Below are positions 1-13,094 of a stretch of DNA of 64,000 bases, piece by piece. The DNA comes from Aphidius gifuensis (lineage: Eukaryota; Arthropoda; Insecta; Hymenoptera; Braconidae), in the NCBI RefSeq assembly GCF_014905175.1, contig NC_057788.1:2046001-2110000 (forward strand), written 5' to 3'. Positions within the stretch are counted from its first letter, which is position 1. Every line of letters starts with the position of its first letter. The position numbers and the translations under genes were made by a program. The notes beneath the pieces were generated by a model. The model saw only the letters and a program-made list of their open reading frames with translations. It searched no databases and had not been told where the DNA came from.

Positions 1-1187
1 GGCATAGACAATTGGATTATAAACAGAATTTGCTTTAGCAAAAACAGATCCCCATATTGTAAATAATGGTGTCATTTTATGAGTTTCAAATATACCACAA
101 AAATTAATAACTAAATATGGTGTCCATGCCATAAACCACAAGCTAATAGTCATTAATGCAACTTTAGCTAATTTACCCTCAGCACTTGCATTTGCATTTT
201 CTGATGATCTTAATGATGCAACATTCATTTTTTTAGCTTGTTCACGCATATTTTTTTCATGAGCTGATACAGCTGATAGTATAAAATAATACGAATAAAT
301 AATTAAAAATAATGGTGTAAAATAGCAAAATGATGCATAAACCAAAACATAAGATCTTGTTAACCAATCTTTGCTCAAATAATCAGTACCACATGCTGTT
401 AAATTTCCTTCTGGTGTATATTTACCCCAGCCAAATAATGGAGCAACAGTCCATGCTGTTGATACTGTCCATATCATAAATATACGAAATAATGCACCTT
501 TTATTGTCAATGGTTTACCAGCAAGACCTTTTACAATGACATTATATCTGTCAAATGCTATCATCATCATTGTGTATATTGATCCACAGCCAAATAAACT
601 ACCTATAAATTAAATAATAAAAAACAATGAATAATTTAATCAAGAAGTCTCTCCCTAGTCTTCTTGGATTTAATGATATTTAATACAAACCAACAAGACC
701 ATATATTATACACATAAATGGACCAAACACCCAAGTTTCATAATAGCAATTAATTATCTGAAAAATAAAAAAAAGTCATGAATAACACAATCAATATTAA
801 CTACTTGTTATAATAGTATTAAATAAAACTCACAACTGGAATTCCCATTGTTGACATCAAACAAAAATCACTGAATGCAAGATTAATAATATAAAGATTA
901 CTAGGTGTACGTAATGATTTTGTTGTTGCAAATATAAATATAACCATTCCATTTCCAGTTATTGCTATAAATGTAAGTACACAAACAACAAATCCAAGTA
1001 TACCATGCCAAAGAGGATTTATTGGTGGAAATTGATACCAATATGGATCAATTATTGCAATCATATCTGGTAATGCTTTATCAACCACTGTTTGATTACC
1101 ACCACCACCACCACCAACACCACCACCACTGCCACCACCAGCCCATCCTTGGTAGGCAGCATAATGTGGTCTCATTAAACCCGACAT
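1..1187 (-). CDS. Long-wavelength-sensitive opsin (partial, 3' exon outside window)
   Basis: Visual pigment GPCR of the photoreceptor membrane that couples light to a Gq-type cascade. Exons on the minus strand are 1187-834, 757-691 and 602-1; all junctions are GT..AG and the frame is kept, giving 341 visible residues. Landmarks are an N-glycosylation site (NQT) before the conserved VDK..PDM..ID..WYQFPP segment, TRTPSN-like loop KSLRTPSN, INCYYETWV, the DRY motif in AFDRYNVIVKG, the EKNMREQAKKMNVASLR loop typical of insect long-wavelength opsins, and the retinal-binding lysine in FAKANSVYNP (codon at 34-36, about residue 330). The extracellular N-terminus carries an unusual glycine-rich stretch (about residues 17-30). 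The last exon lies beyond base 1. A 5' UTR intron (1276 to 1196) is possible but unproven. Confidence 0.95.
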
Positions 1188-1444
1188 TATTTTATCTAAT
1201 TAATATATTTTAAAAAAAAAATCAACAGTCCAATTAATAAACAATTAAAATTTTAGGTAATTTAATTCACACGTACCAAATATGCACAATTAATTTTTTT
1301 AAAAATAATAAAAAAAAAAAAAGTGTCAATTTGACTGTTTTATTAATTAAAGTATCATTGATTGTAAAATTTGTATTTCATAAAAAAAAAAACAAAAATG
1401 AAGACTTGGAGCAGAATAAATGTTCCGCAGTTGTAACCAAGCTC

Positions 1445-1529
1445 ACTGAATAAATTTACAAAAACGTCTTAAATATAAGGTAGGTTCTTCTTTTACCTCT
1501 CACCAATCCCCTTGTCAATATAATCATTA
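1445..1529 (-). promoter_or_regulatory. Probable opsin core promoter (TATA, initiator, homeodomain site)
   Basis: Reading the minus strand, a TATATTTAA box (1477-1469) lies 30 bases upstream of the A of a TCAGT initiator (A at 1447), the expected spacing for a focused promoter. A TAATGATTA homeodomain-type site lies at 1529-1521, about 75-82 bases upstream of the proposed start, where insect opsin promoters usually carry the RCSI/P3 element. Spacing is seen in the sequence; function is inferred. Confidence 0.5.
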
Positions 1530-2781
1530 TATTTATTTTCTTAATATTATTATTATTAAATTTCCCCTCTTGACGGCACAACAAACTGACATAATACACA
1601 TAAAACATTCCTAATTCTTCAAATAGTCTTAAGACGTTAGGTTTATTGAGTTAACGAGGATTTGTGAACACCTTGGGGGGCACCTTGATCATAAAAACTG
1701 AAACCTTAAAAATATTATAAACATGAATATAATAAATTTAGATGTTTTTTAATATAAATATTAATAAAGTTAATAAATAAATAAACATATCTTAGTTTTT
1801 TTTTTTTTAATAATTAAATACAATGTTAAAAAAACAAAAATAAAATAAATAAATTTATAAAGTTAAATTTCATTGTTGATTAATAGTAAATTATTTAAAA
1901 AAATTATTTTTATAAATTTATTTTTATGCAATATAAATAAATAAATAAATTTACAAATAAATTATTAAATAATTAAATAAATAAATGAAAATTGAAAAAA
2001 AATTTAATTCAATTTTTTTTGTTTTTAAATTAATTTTTTATCAAGTTTATTAATTAATATTAATAAATAAATAAATGAGCTGTTTTTTTTTTTTTTTCAT
2101 AAGAATAAAGAAATTTCTATTCTTGTATATTAGAAATATAAAAAATTAAAAAATTAATCTATTGTCTAAGTGGATAATCTTTTGTTCGAATAAAAAAAAA
2201 AAAAAAAAAAAAATGATTTAGCTTATCTGAAGATTAATTTTCATGTTAACAATAAATGTTTATTTATTAATTTACATTTAAACAACAAGGTCAATATGTT
2301 TTATTTTTTTTTGTTACCAACATCTTTTTCTTAATAAGAAATTAACATTATATGGTTTCGATATGTGTATTACATGTTAACAGGCTTATAAAAATATCAA
2401 GTGATTGGATTTTATTTTTAGAGGACATATCAAGTTTTTACATAGTTAAATAAATATCTAATAATAATAATAAAAAATATTAACGAGTTCTAAAAAAAAT
2501 ATTTCTATATTTAAAAAATGTGTGATTGGTATTTATAAGGATTCAAATTCAAGTTTACAAAGATTCGAGAGGTCGAGATAGAAAAACAACAACAACAACA
2601 ATGAAAACGATTTATCGATTTGACAGATTAAGTGTGGGACCTGGTGACTTAACCTAGAAAAAAATAAACAAAAAAGGAGTAATTGTTTGTTGTCAATTAA
2701 CAGTTGTCGTGTTAAAATTTTTTATTGTTTATTAATTATTTAGTGTGTGTTTATTTTTAAACTACAAATTGTTATTTAAAA
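1530..2781. other. Divergent spacer between opsin and SLD5
   Basis: About 1.25 kb of AT-rich DNA with A/T runs (2189-2210 and others) and an AAC microsatellite near 2585-2600. A TATCGAT motif (2613-2619), resembling the DRE element of replication genes, lies about 165 bases upstream of SLD5. No coding potential is seen. Confidence 0.5.
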
Positions 2782-3486
2782 ATGGAAGAAACAATGGAGT
2801 ATTCTGAAAGTATCGAAAACATTGACGACAACAATGATGTATCTGCTGCTGTTGATGAAGATGATGATGATGATGAATCAGAAATAAAAACAACAGCTGA
2901 AGTATTAACAGAAGTAACAAATGCATGGTTAAATGAAAAATTTGCTCCAGAAATATTACAACATAAATCTGAATACGTTGATTGTTTATTACTTCAAATA
3001 TCTCATATGGAAGATAATATTAAAAAAAAATTAACAAGCAATGATATGAGATTATTTATATATCAACAAGAAATTGATCGTATTAGATATATTGTATCAA
3101 GTTATTTACGTATTAGATTATTAAAAATTGAACGTTATGTTATAAATATATTGAAAGAAGAATCAGAACGTAATGAAGATGAACGTTTATTAACACCAGC
3201 TGAATTACAATTTGCTAAAAATTATGCAATGAATATGGAGACATTATTGAAGAGTGTTGTTTTACAACATTTACCACCAACATTACAAGAATTTGAAATT
3301 GAAAAATTAGCAGTATCACCAAATTTACATGCACATGTTATCATGAAAGCTAATAAAAAAATTGATGGTGTTATTATACCAGGACCAACTGATGAAGAAG
3401 TTGATTTTGAAGAAGATTCTGTTCATATTATATCCTACAAGGCAATATCACATTACATCAAAACTGGTGATATACAATTAATCTAA
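2782..3486 (+). CDS. Sld5: DNA replication complex GINS protein SLD5
   Basis: Subunit of the GINS complex (Sld5, Psf1, Psf2, Psf3) that joins Cdc45 and MCM2-7 to form the replicative helicase in the nucleus. It is a single open exon of 234 residues, close to the usual length of about 220-230. After an acidic leader (residues 9-35, Asp-rich) comes the helical A-domain with LTEVTNAWLNEKFAPEIL and the YQQEIDRIRYIVSSYLRIRLLKIE segment split across its core, then the C-terminal B-domain ending in VDFEEDSVHIISYKAISHYI. The ATG at 2782 is the first in frame. It is divergent from the opsin and convergent with the ABCC transporter. Confidence 0.93.
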   Translation: MEETMEYSESIENIDDNNDVSAAVDEDDDDDESEIKTTAEVLTEVTNAWLNEKFAPEILQHKSEYVDCLLLQISHMEDNIKKKLTSNDMRLFIYQQEIDRIRYIVSSYLRIRLLKIERYVINILKEESERNEDERLLTPAELQFAKNYAMNMETLLKSVVLQHLPPTLQEFEIEKLAVSPNLHAHVIMKANKKIDGVIIPGPTDEEVDFEEDSVHIISYKAISHYIKTGDIQLI

Positions 3487-3986
3487 AAATAATCATCATT
3501 ACACAACAAATTAATAAACAATATATATATTTTTTTTTTCTCACTTAAATTATACAATATTTATTAATAAACATTTTCAAATACAATCTCATTATTTATT
3601 TTTTTTTTCTTATATATTAAACCATTTGGCTTCTTCTTCAAGTACATTGTTTAGTTTTTTTTTTTCTTTAATATTAATAGACATTTACAAAAAAACAAAA
3701 ACAACAAATAGAAAAAGAAAAAAATATATATTTAAGTTAAGAAAATTAAGTAAACACCTTTGAGTATTTAAACAAAAAAAAAAAAAAAAAATACTTTCAA
3801 TGTTTTTAAGCACCACTTTAATTATTTCATTTATAAAAAAAAAAAAAAATTATTCCCTGATAACTGTGTGTATATATAAGGCCTCATTAATTTTTGTGTT
3901 GTATTTTTTTTTATTTTTTTAAATATGCAGTATCAAAAATTATTCTATGAAAACACAAAAAAAAAATATAGTAATTTGTTTATAAA
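3487..3986. other. Convergent 3' spacer, SLD5 / ABCC transporter
   Basis: About 500 bases of A/T-rich sequence holding the 3' ends of two convergent genes, with several AATAAA-type signals and A/T runs. No gene is seen. Confidence 0.6.
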
Positions 3987-6900
3987 TTATTTCGTTGTTT
4001 CGTTTGATTGATGATTAACATCATCATCATCATCTTCATCTTCGTTATCATCTTGACTTTCAGCTATTTTATTGAATGCTTTTTCTGATATTTTTTTAAG
4101 ATTATTTGTCATTGTTTTGCCAGTTTCATTGACCATGCTAATTAAGTAACCATCAGTTTTTTGCATAAGTACATGTGGATGATCAAATTCAACAATTTTA
4201 CCATGATCCATAACAATAATTTTATCACTATCCATAACAGTATTAAGACGATGTGCAATTGTCAATACAGTACAATTATTAAATTTAGTACGTATTGTTT
4301 TTTGTATTAAATTATCAGTTGTTGGATCAACATTAGCTGTTGCTTCATCAAGTACAAGTATTTTATTATTTTTAACAATAGCACGTGCAAGACATAATAA
4401 TTGTCTTTGTCCAGCACTAAAATTACTACCACCTTGTGTTACAATATGATCTAATGATTCAACACTTTGTTTTAATTCAACTTCTTCAAGTGCTGACCAT
4501 AATACTGCATCATCATATTTATGAAATGGATCTAAATTATCACGTAATGTTGCAGAAAATAACATTGGTTCTTGTGGTATTATTGATATTTTAGATCTTA
4601 AATCATGTAAGCCAATTTTACGTGTATCAATATCATCAATAATAATATTACCTTCAATTCTTGTTAAATTAAATAATGCTGATATTAATGATGATTTACC
4701 AGCACCAGTTCTACCAACAATACCAATTTTCATACCAGATTTAATTGTTATATTTAAATCTTTAAGTACAGATGCATCATCATCAGAATAACGTAAATAA
4801 ACATTTTGAAATTTAATTTCACCTTTTGATGGCCATGTTGATGATGGTTTTTTATTTGGTTCACTATCAAATGGTCCCTCTTTATCAAGTTCAGTAAATT
4901 GCATGACTCTTTCAACTGATGTCATTTGTGCAACCATTTCAGCTGTTTGACGCATTCCATGTTGTAACATACCACATAATATTAATATTTGTGATAATGC
5001 TAAACCAACATTACTAGCAGATGTATTACCATCATTAAAATATATAAAACAATATGTTATAAATGCAACAAATGTTATTGTAACAGCATCAAGCCAAAGA
5101 CCAAATGCTGTTGATGTTGTAAGCATTAATGAATTTGCACTTGTATGTACATCTTGATGTCCATCAAATTCTTTTCTAATCATTTCTTGTCCACCAGATG
5201 ATCTTATTGTTATTAAACCAGATAATGATGAATTAACATGTGAAAATACTGGACTTTTTGTTATACCCTCTAAACGTTTTAAATCTTGTGCTGTTGATAA
5301 ATATGTATTACGTATTATTATATAAAATATTCCCATAATAATCATTGGAAATATTGTTAAATAATTTATAATAATAACTTGTGATAATATACCAATCATA
5401 ACAGCAAATATTTGTATTGAATCAATCATTGCCATTGGTAGTTGTTCATCAATTGAACCAATGTCTTTTGAAAATCTATTTAATATTTGACCAGATGGAT
5501 GTGTATCAAAAAATCTCATTGGTGCTTTTAAAATTGATGAAAACATTGTATTGTGTAAATTTTTACTAGCATTCATACATATTTTATAAAACATAACATT
5601 TCTAGCTGTTGTCATGATAACACATAATGATATAAAACCACCATAAATCCATAATGCAATATTTTTATCAAAATAATTATGTTCTTCATCATTAAATTCC
5701 AATGTTGAATTATTTGTTTGATTATTATTTATATTTAAAATATATTTAAGACGTATTTCTTCTTTTTTAGTCCAATATGCAATCCAAAAATCTGATCCAC
5801 TACTACCAAATTGTCCAAGTATTAAAAATAAACAAAATAATAAAAGTGAAAATATTGAACCACCAGCACGAAAAAATTTCCAAAATAATGATTTTTTCAT
5901 TGAACCAGTACCCATTAATTCTTCAGTTTCTTTTGGTTCTTCAATGGCATCATCATTATCATAATCATTTGTATTATTTGTTATTGATAATTCAGATATT
6001 GAACCATGATGATCATCAGCCATGAATATACTTGATTTATCACTTAAATTTTCATGTGATGCTGTTATTATTTCAAATTGTTGTTTATTAAAATCTTTAT
6101 ATTCACCTTGTTTATCAATAACACCATTATTTAACATAACAATTGTATCAACATTTTTTAAATATTGTACTTGATGTGTAACTAATATACGTGTTTTATT
6201 TTTTAAATAACCATTAATACAATCTTGAAATAAACATTTACCAACATGTGTATCAACAGCTGATAATGGATCATCAAATAAATAAATATCAGCATCACGA
6301 TAAACAGCACGTGCTAAATTAATTCTAGCACGTTGTCCACCACTTAATGATGTACCACGTTCACCAACAAGACTTTTATCACCTTGTGGTAATTGTATAA
6401 AATCTTTAATTAATGAACATGCACGTGTTACTTTTTTATATTTAACATCATCATATTTTTGTCCAAATAATATATTATTTCTAACTGAACCAGAAAATAA
6501 CCATGGTTCTTGACTTGCATATGATACTTTACCACTAACAATAACACTACCATGTATTGCACGTAATTCACCAAGTATTAATTGTAACATTGAACTTTTA
6601 CCACAACCAACTGGACCAATTAATGCACATAATTTACCATTTTTAATATTTAAATTAATATCATGTAATGTATTTGATATTGAATCTTTTAACCATGATG
6701 CTGTTACATTTTTAATAATTATTGAATTTTTTTCAACTGCTGATGATGTATCAATACTCAATGGTATATTTTCTTCAAGTTGTAAAAATTTTTCAATACG
6801 TTTTATTGATACATGTGCTTCTGATGCAAATGCAATAGCCATTGGATAAAAAATTGCCATTGTACATTGCATTCTATTGTAATATTGTGCCAATGAAAAT

Positions 6901-9056
6901 ACAATATCAGCTGATATATGATTATCAAGTAATACAAATGCAATAATTGTTATAAATAATGATGTACGTTCAGTAAATACAAATGTTGCACGATTAAAAC
7001 CACGTAAATATGATGCTATTGTTAATACATCAATTTCATATTTTCTTGATAATGATACTAACTGTTGAAATGGTTTTTCCCATGTATACATTTTAATAAC
7101 TTGTATACCATTTATTATTTCACTCATTAAACGTACACGTTCATCTGTTCTTGGTGCAATTTTACTACGTAGTTTTGATGCCCATTTACCAAGATAACCT
7201 TGTAATGGTATTGTTTGAATTGTTATTAAAAATACACCAGCAAATGCAGCAATATTAACTTGTCGCCATATTAAATATGCAATTGCACCACCTTGTATTG
7301 GCATTATCCATATATAATGTAAAAATATAAATACCTGATCAAATCTTGATACATCATTTGATAATAAATTTATTATTTGTCCACCAGCTGTTTTATTTGC
7401 TGATGTTTTTGATAAACGTAATATTTTACGATAAACAAGACTTGAACATGCTATACGTAAACGCATTCCTAATTCCATTTGTCCAAGATTCATATGATGA
7501 TCAATTAGTGCTATTGCAATTGCCATTAATATAACAAGTGTTGCATAAATATAAGCTGTTTGAGGTGATTCATTTTTAGCACGTGGATCAAAATAATATA
7601 TTAATAAACCAAGTACAAATGGTTGAAGTACTCTGAAAAATATATAAAATTATTATTTTTATTATGGTTAATGGAAAATTATGTTATTTGATTTTCATTA
7701 ATTTGTTTTGTCTGGAATTATTATTAACTTGTCTGTGTTAATTTAAGATAATACTGTCTGACATTAAAGATAATAAAAATTAAAAAAAAAAAAATTACAT
7801 GAATAATTAATTGCTAAAATTTACATTATTCATTTTTAACAAATTAATTTTAAAATAATATTATTACTTGTTTTTAAATGTGTTTTTTAAATAATGATTG
7901 TCTTTTTTTTTAAAGTTTTTAAGTGATAAATTTTTTTATCTTATCTGTTGTTGGATTAGCAAGCATGATTTTTAGAACACGACCTTACATGACCTAGGTT
8001 TATTAACTTGAATTGTATTTGTATTTAAAAAAAAGATAATAAATTAAAATATTTTTTTAATGAATATTCATATAAAATTATATAACTTTGATATAAAAAT
8101 AATTTTTTGTTTCTAATACCTCAAAAATGTGCAAATAAATATCCAAAATCCATAATATATATAAGACCACCAAAATGTATTTTTAATTGCTGTAAATAAT
8201 CTTGCTTTTTTTCCTTTTTCTTTGCTAATTGATTGTTCTTTTTTCCAATTATTTTCAAGTGCATTACCAAGTGGTTCACTCAAATCAGCTGGCAATGAAT
8301 TTTGTAAATCTTTTATTTGTAAATCATTAATTTTTCCATAATTAAATAAAGGCTTTAACCACCTGTTGGACAAAAAAAATAATTCACATTACATTAAACA
8401 ATATATTCAAAAAAATATAAAATAGGTCAATGTATTTTTAACATTATCACCATCATCATCATTAACAACATCTTGCCATTTCAACAATAAAATCTTTTTA
8501 ATCAAAAAATTCATTTCAATAATAACAATAATAGGAGTTATATAAAAATAACAATAATAACATTACGTAAATTAAAAAGCTGGACTATCAATCACATAAA
8601 ATGACTGTATAAATGATGATGATGATGATGATGAATGTGCCGAACCAATATATCTCATGGACATTGTAAAAATAACCAATCAACTTCCTTATCAAGAAAC
8701 ACGAGGTTTTTCTATTGTAGAAAAATAATAATAAATAAATAAAATTCTAGCAATGAAAACCAAACTCATTATCCTCATTTCTTTTTTATTTTTGCTGACT
8801 AATGACATCGGTAAATACCTGATAAACCAAGTTGATTATTTAAAATACACTTGTATAACACAGAAAATAAAAAATATATAAAAAAAAATATAACTACAAA
8901 TATTGAATATGTATCAGCAATTAAATTTATGTCTTAATTTTAAATATAAAATTATTTTTAATAAATGATAATTTAAACTTACCAAAAAACTAATCTACTA
9001 AATGGATTTGCTGATAGTCTTGGACTTGGATTTGTATATTTAGTTGTGCTATCCAT
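3987..9056 (-). CDS. ABC transporter subfamily C, MRP4-like
   Basis: Full-length ABCC exporter of organic anions and conjugates at the plasma membrane. Exons are 9056-8983, 8362-8120 and 7632-3987, with introns of 620 and 487 bases; they join in phase to 1320 residues, the length of ABCC4/MRP4. The short N-terminus (no TMD0) supports the MRP4-type group. NBD1 has Walker A GPVGCGKSS (about residue 445), signature LSGGQ (about 535) and Walker B LFDDP with Asp in place of the catalytic Glu, as is usual in ABCC proteins. NBD2 has GRTGAGKSS (about 1079), FSAGQRQ (about 1177) and LVLDEATANVD. The tail is Asp/Glu-rich. Membrane segments precede each NBD. The exact orthologue within the expanded insect ABCC family is not settled. 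Confidence 0.92.
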
Positions 9057-10156
9057 TTTTTAAAATCCATCAATAATCAAATGACAAAAGAATATTGATG
9101 TTTTTAATTTTTGTTTTATTTAAAAAAAGAATATTGTTGATGAATTTTGTCTGATAAACTTTTGTCAATAAAATTGTTCAATCAAACATCAGTTGCATGT
9201 AGTAACACGCGACAAACTGATCGCTGATATTCATGTTCCAGTTGATGCCAGCCAGCTGATCACCAAGTGGTTGGGAAATAAAATTGCTTATTATTATTGT
9301 TTTTTTTTCTTTATGCTCAATATAACACACAATGTTTCATTAATCACAAATTAATTAGGGCTTAATGATTCATTCAACTTGAGTCTTGACACGTCAGTTA
9401 TTTTTTTATACAAGACATTTTTCAAATAATAATTATCAACAATTAATTTGACAATTGCTTCAAAGCCTGATGTATTACCCTGGGAAAAAAAAATGTAAAA
9501 TTAAATAAATTCATTGTTATTATTATTATATTAATTTTTTTTTTTATCATTTGGCACAGGAAATGGGTTTTTTTTTTTTATTTGTTTTGAGATATAAAAT
9601 TACTTTACTGCATGTTTTTTTGATGTTTCTTTTTATTGAAATTTTTATATTTCTTTTTAAATCAATTTCAAATATGGATATGTTAATTAATTAACTACTG
9701 TGATTAGAAATAATTAGAGAAATAATAATAATAATAATTGCAAAATATTAACTACGGTTTTTGCCGAAAGGTGACATTGACGTCGAGAGAGAGAGGAGAG
9801 ACAAGAGAGAGAGAGAATATGAATAATGACAATAAACAGGAAAAAAAAAAATCAATAATAACATCAAGTGAGTAGTGACATCAAGCTTGTTTTTATTTGT
9901 TTTTATTATCAAGAAACATTTATCAATAAAATAAAACATGTATTGTAATTTTAAATAAACAGATATTAATATTTTTTTAAGCTTAAATGGATTAATGAAT
10001 TAGCTGATACTGATAATGAATAAATTGATAAAAAAAATACACATTTTAATTCAATAATAAATTTTAAAATGTCAAAATAATAATGAGGTTATGTTGATCA
10101 AAATAAACAAACAGACGCGTTGTTTTAATAAATATAAAATTGATAAAAATAATAGA
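9057..10156. other. Divergent spacer, ABCC transporter / DZIP1
   Basis: About 1.1 kb. A GC-richer block at about 9185-9290 just upstream of the transporter is probably its promoter. A GA-rich microsatellite-like tract lies at 9784-9818. The DZIP1 frame is open back to an ATG at 10091, but the ATG at 10157 better matches where the conserved protein begins. No other gene is seen. Confidence 0.5.
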
Positions 10157-13094
10157 ATGGCATTTTCATTGAGAGCTGGAACAAATTGGTGTCATGATTT
10201 TCCAAAATTGGCAAGAGAATCTGGATTTTATTTTAATATGCATCGAACGAAAGTTCGTGTTGATTGGAATCGGATAAGTTAGTTTTTTTATAAATTATTT
10301 ATTGATGTTTTATTTATGTTTATAATTAATATGATAATTTTTAGGTACAATTGACATTGACAGTGTAATTAGAGATCGTGATTTTTTGACAATTGATGAA
10401 AATGTTAATAACGTCGTTGATTATTCACTTGAAAATGAGTATGATGTTAAAATATTAGATCCAAATTTTGTCAAACTTTTTAGACTTTCACAATTAGCTG
10501 TTGAATATTTACTCTATTGTAAACAATATTTAGATCATTCAGTTATTATTTTAAAAGATGAGCTACGTTTAAAACTAGAAGAAAATGGAAAATTAAAAAA
10601 AGACTTGTTAACAGCTGAAGAAAATATTCAAGAGCTAAAAGATAAATTTAAGGATAAACAAAAATATATTGAAGCTAAATTTAGTGATTCACATGGTGAA
10701 ATTCACAAGGTAAATATTGAAAAAATTAAAAATACTAAAAAAACAAATAAATAATTATCATGTTTAATTTTATTTCAGTGTCCACAATGTCCAAAAACTT
10801 TTATATCATCTGTTTTTATGAACTCTCATTTAACTCGTCGTCATTCAAACGTAACAATTTCATCACCAGAACACGAAAAATATCGTGCAGAAGCTGAAAA
10901 ACTTAACAATGAAATAAAAAATTTAAAAGAACGTTTAAATGAAACAGAAAGATTAATACGTAATGATACAATTAAAAAATTTGATAATGATTTATCAAAT
11001 GATATAAAAAATTCATTGTCAATTGACAGATCAATTTATCAAGAAAAAAAAATTGAAGATGAACATCGTAGATATCGTGAAGAGATAAGTAATTTAAAGA
11101 GTATGTTATTCAATGAATTACGTAATTTAAAAAGTAATGATAACGATAAAAAATTATTAGAAAATGATGATACATTTGGTAACACATGGAAAGAACAAAT
11201 TCGTCAACAAGAAAATGAAATTAAAATATTAAAAGATAATATACAAATACGTACAAATCAAGATATTGAAAATATAAAATTAAAATTAAATTCACAAGAA
11301 GAATTTTGGCTAACGAAAATTAATGATATTAATAAACAACATAAATTTGATATTGATAAATTATATAAACAATTAAAAATTAATGAACAATCATGGGATT
11401 ATATGAAAAATGATTATTTAAAAAAAATTAATGATTTAGAAGAAATGTATAAAGCTGAATTATCAAAAAATAATAATATTGATAGTAAAAATAGTCATGA
11501 TCATGATATAAATAATCCATTGAACCCGGAAAAAGTTTTATCAATAACAGATAAAAAACGTTCGATTATTATTGACCCAATTGAAACAGAAAATCCTAGA
11601 GATTCATTCATTCAAAGAAGAGATAAAAAATTATCATTGAATGCAATTGAAATTGATGATAATCATCAAGATAAAAAATCACCAAGCGTTGAAGTTAAGT
11701 ATGATCAATGGCAGGATCAGACAGAGATAATTTTAAGTGAAAAAACACGGATACCTGAGCCAGTGCAACAGGTATTTGTAAAAAAATCAATGAGTTCAGA
11801 TAAAACTACATCATTAATGACAAAAAAATTTGAAGAATCTTTGAGTGATTCTGATGACAGTGATACACAGTCAGAGACAATGACGACATCAAAAGTATCA
11901 AGTGATGAATCAGATGAAACGAGTGAATCACTTGATGACAATGATGATAATGATGAAGATAAAAACAATAAACCAGTAGCACAAAAAAATAGAGAACAAT
12001 TAAAATTAGAAACAAAAGATAATGTTGAACAAAAATTACGTGATCTTGGTGTTGATCCAGATTGGCAAGGTTTACCATACAAAACATACTGTCAGCTATC
12101 AAAAATAATAAAACATCATCGTAATATTAACAAGAAAAAATATACAAATTTTGATGATATTCGAAATGAAATAATAAATAATGTTAATAAAAAAATTATA
12201 AATAATGTTGATGATGATGATGTTGATGATAAAACAAGTAATAAAAAATTACAGTTAAATAAATTGTTGAAAAATGTTAAAACAAAAGCATTTCGTGCAT
12301 TTAATATTAATGATAATTCAACAAATAATACAATTAAACAAAAAAGAATAATTGTTAATAAGCACAATATTGATATACTTCCTAAAAAAATTAAATCACC
12401 AATTGTATCATCACCAGAATTATCAACAAAACCAAGATACACATCAAGTCCATGTAAAAAAAATTATAAAACAGTTGAATCATCAGTTGATGTTAAACAA
12501 TTTTCTCATTCATATGAAAGTATAAAAGATTATTTAAAAGATCCAATGGAAAATAAATTTTTTAATACACAAAATATAAATGAAATAAAATTATCAAAAG
12601 ATGGTTTATCAAGTTTACCAGCATCACCAAAAAATAATAGAAGTGTTTTAAAAACAACAACTGGATCTGTTGGAAGTTTAGTCAAAAAAAAAGTTGAATT
12701 TATTCTTGATGATGAAAAAACAATGTATGATTCAAGTGAAAATGAATTTCATATATCAAGTATATCAGAAGAAAAATCAGATGATGTAAAAGCAATTGAT
12801 TCGAAAAAAAATAATGATATAATATTAAAAACAACACAAAGTGATAAAATATATGAAATTGCTAAAAAATTAGAAACACAATTAAACACAACGAGACAAA
12901 AACCAGTTGGTGCTGTTGAAGCAATGTTTATGAAGAAATTACATTTTACAAATGATGATTTATCAATTAATGATCAAAATGATCATTATCCAATGCCAGC
13001 ACCAAGACTATCAATATCAAGTATTAATCAATCTGAAAAGAATGAAATGACAAATTTAGATTTAGATATTGAAGAGCTACTTGCAATGGAGTAA
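10157..13094 (+). CDS. DZIP1: Zinc finger protein DZIP1 (iguana) homologue
   Basis: Basal-body and transition-zone protein needed for ciliogenesis; in vertebrates it also affects Hedgehog signalling. Exons 10157-10277, 10345-10709 and 10779-13094 join in phase to 933 residues. The N-terminal Dzip-like domain is recognisable (FYFNMHRTKVRVDWNRIS.IDID, then LTIDENVNNV and LFRLSQLAVEYLLYCKQYL), followed by coiled coil and one C2H2 finger beginning CPQCPKTF and ending HLTRRH (about residues 163-184). A long coiled coil and a low-complexity Ser/Asp/Asn/Lys tail follow. The finger is split by an intron directly before its first Cys. It heads a run of six + strand genes, several of them ciliary. DZIP1 versus DZIP1L cannot be told apart here. 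Confidence 0.88.

Noticed and set aside
1022..1213. Plus-strand ORF rich in His
   Set aside because: It is the antisense of the poly-Gly codons in opsin exon 1.
5777..6025. Plus-strand ORF inside the ABCC transporter
   Set aside because: Antisense shadow of a well-supported exon, with low-complexity composition.
10082..10096. 15-base word tgaggttatgttgat shared with 25296-25310
   Set aside because: Only two copies, one before DZIP1 and one in an intron; could be chance and has no supporting context.
11717..12442. Minus-strand ORFs rich in Ser/Leu/Ile over DZIP1
   Set aside because: Shadows of the DZIP1 Asp/Ser-rich region; no independent support.
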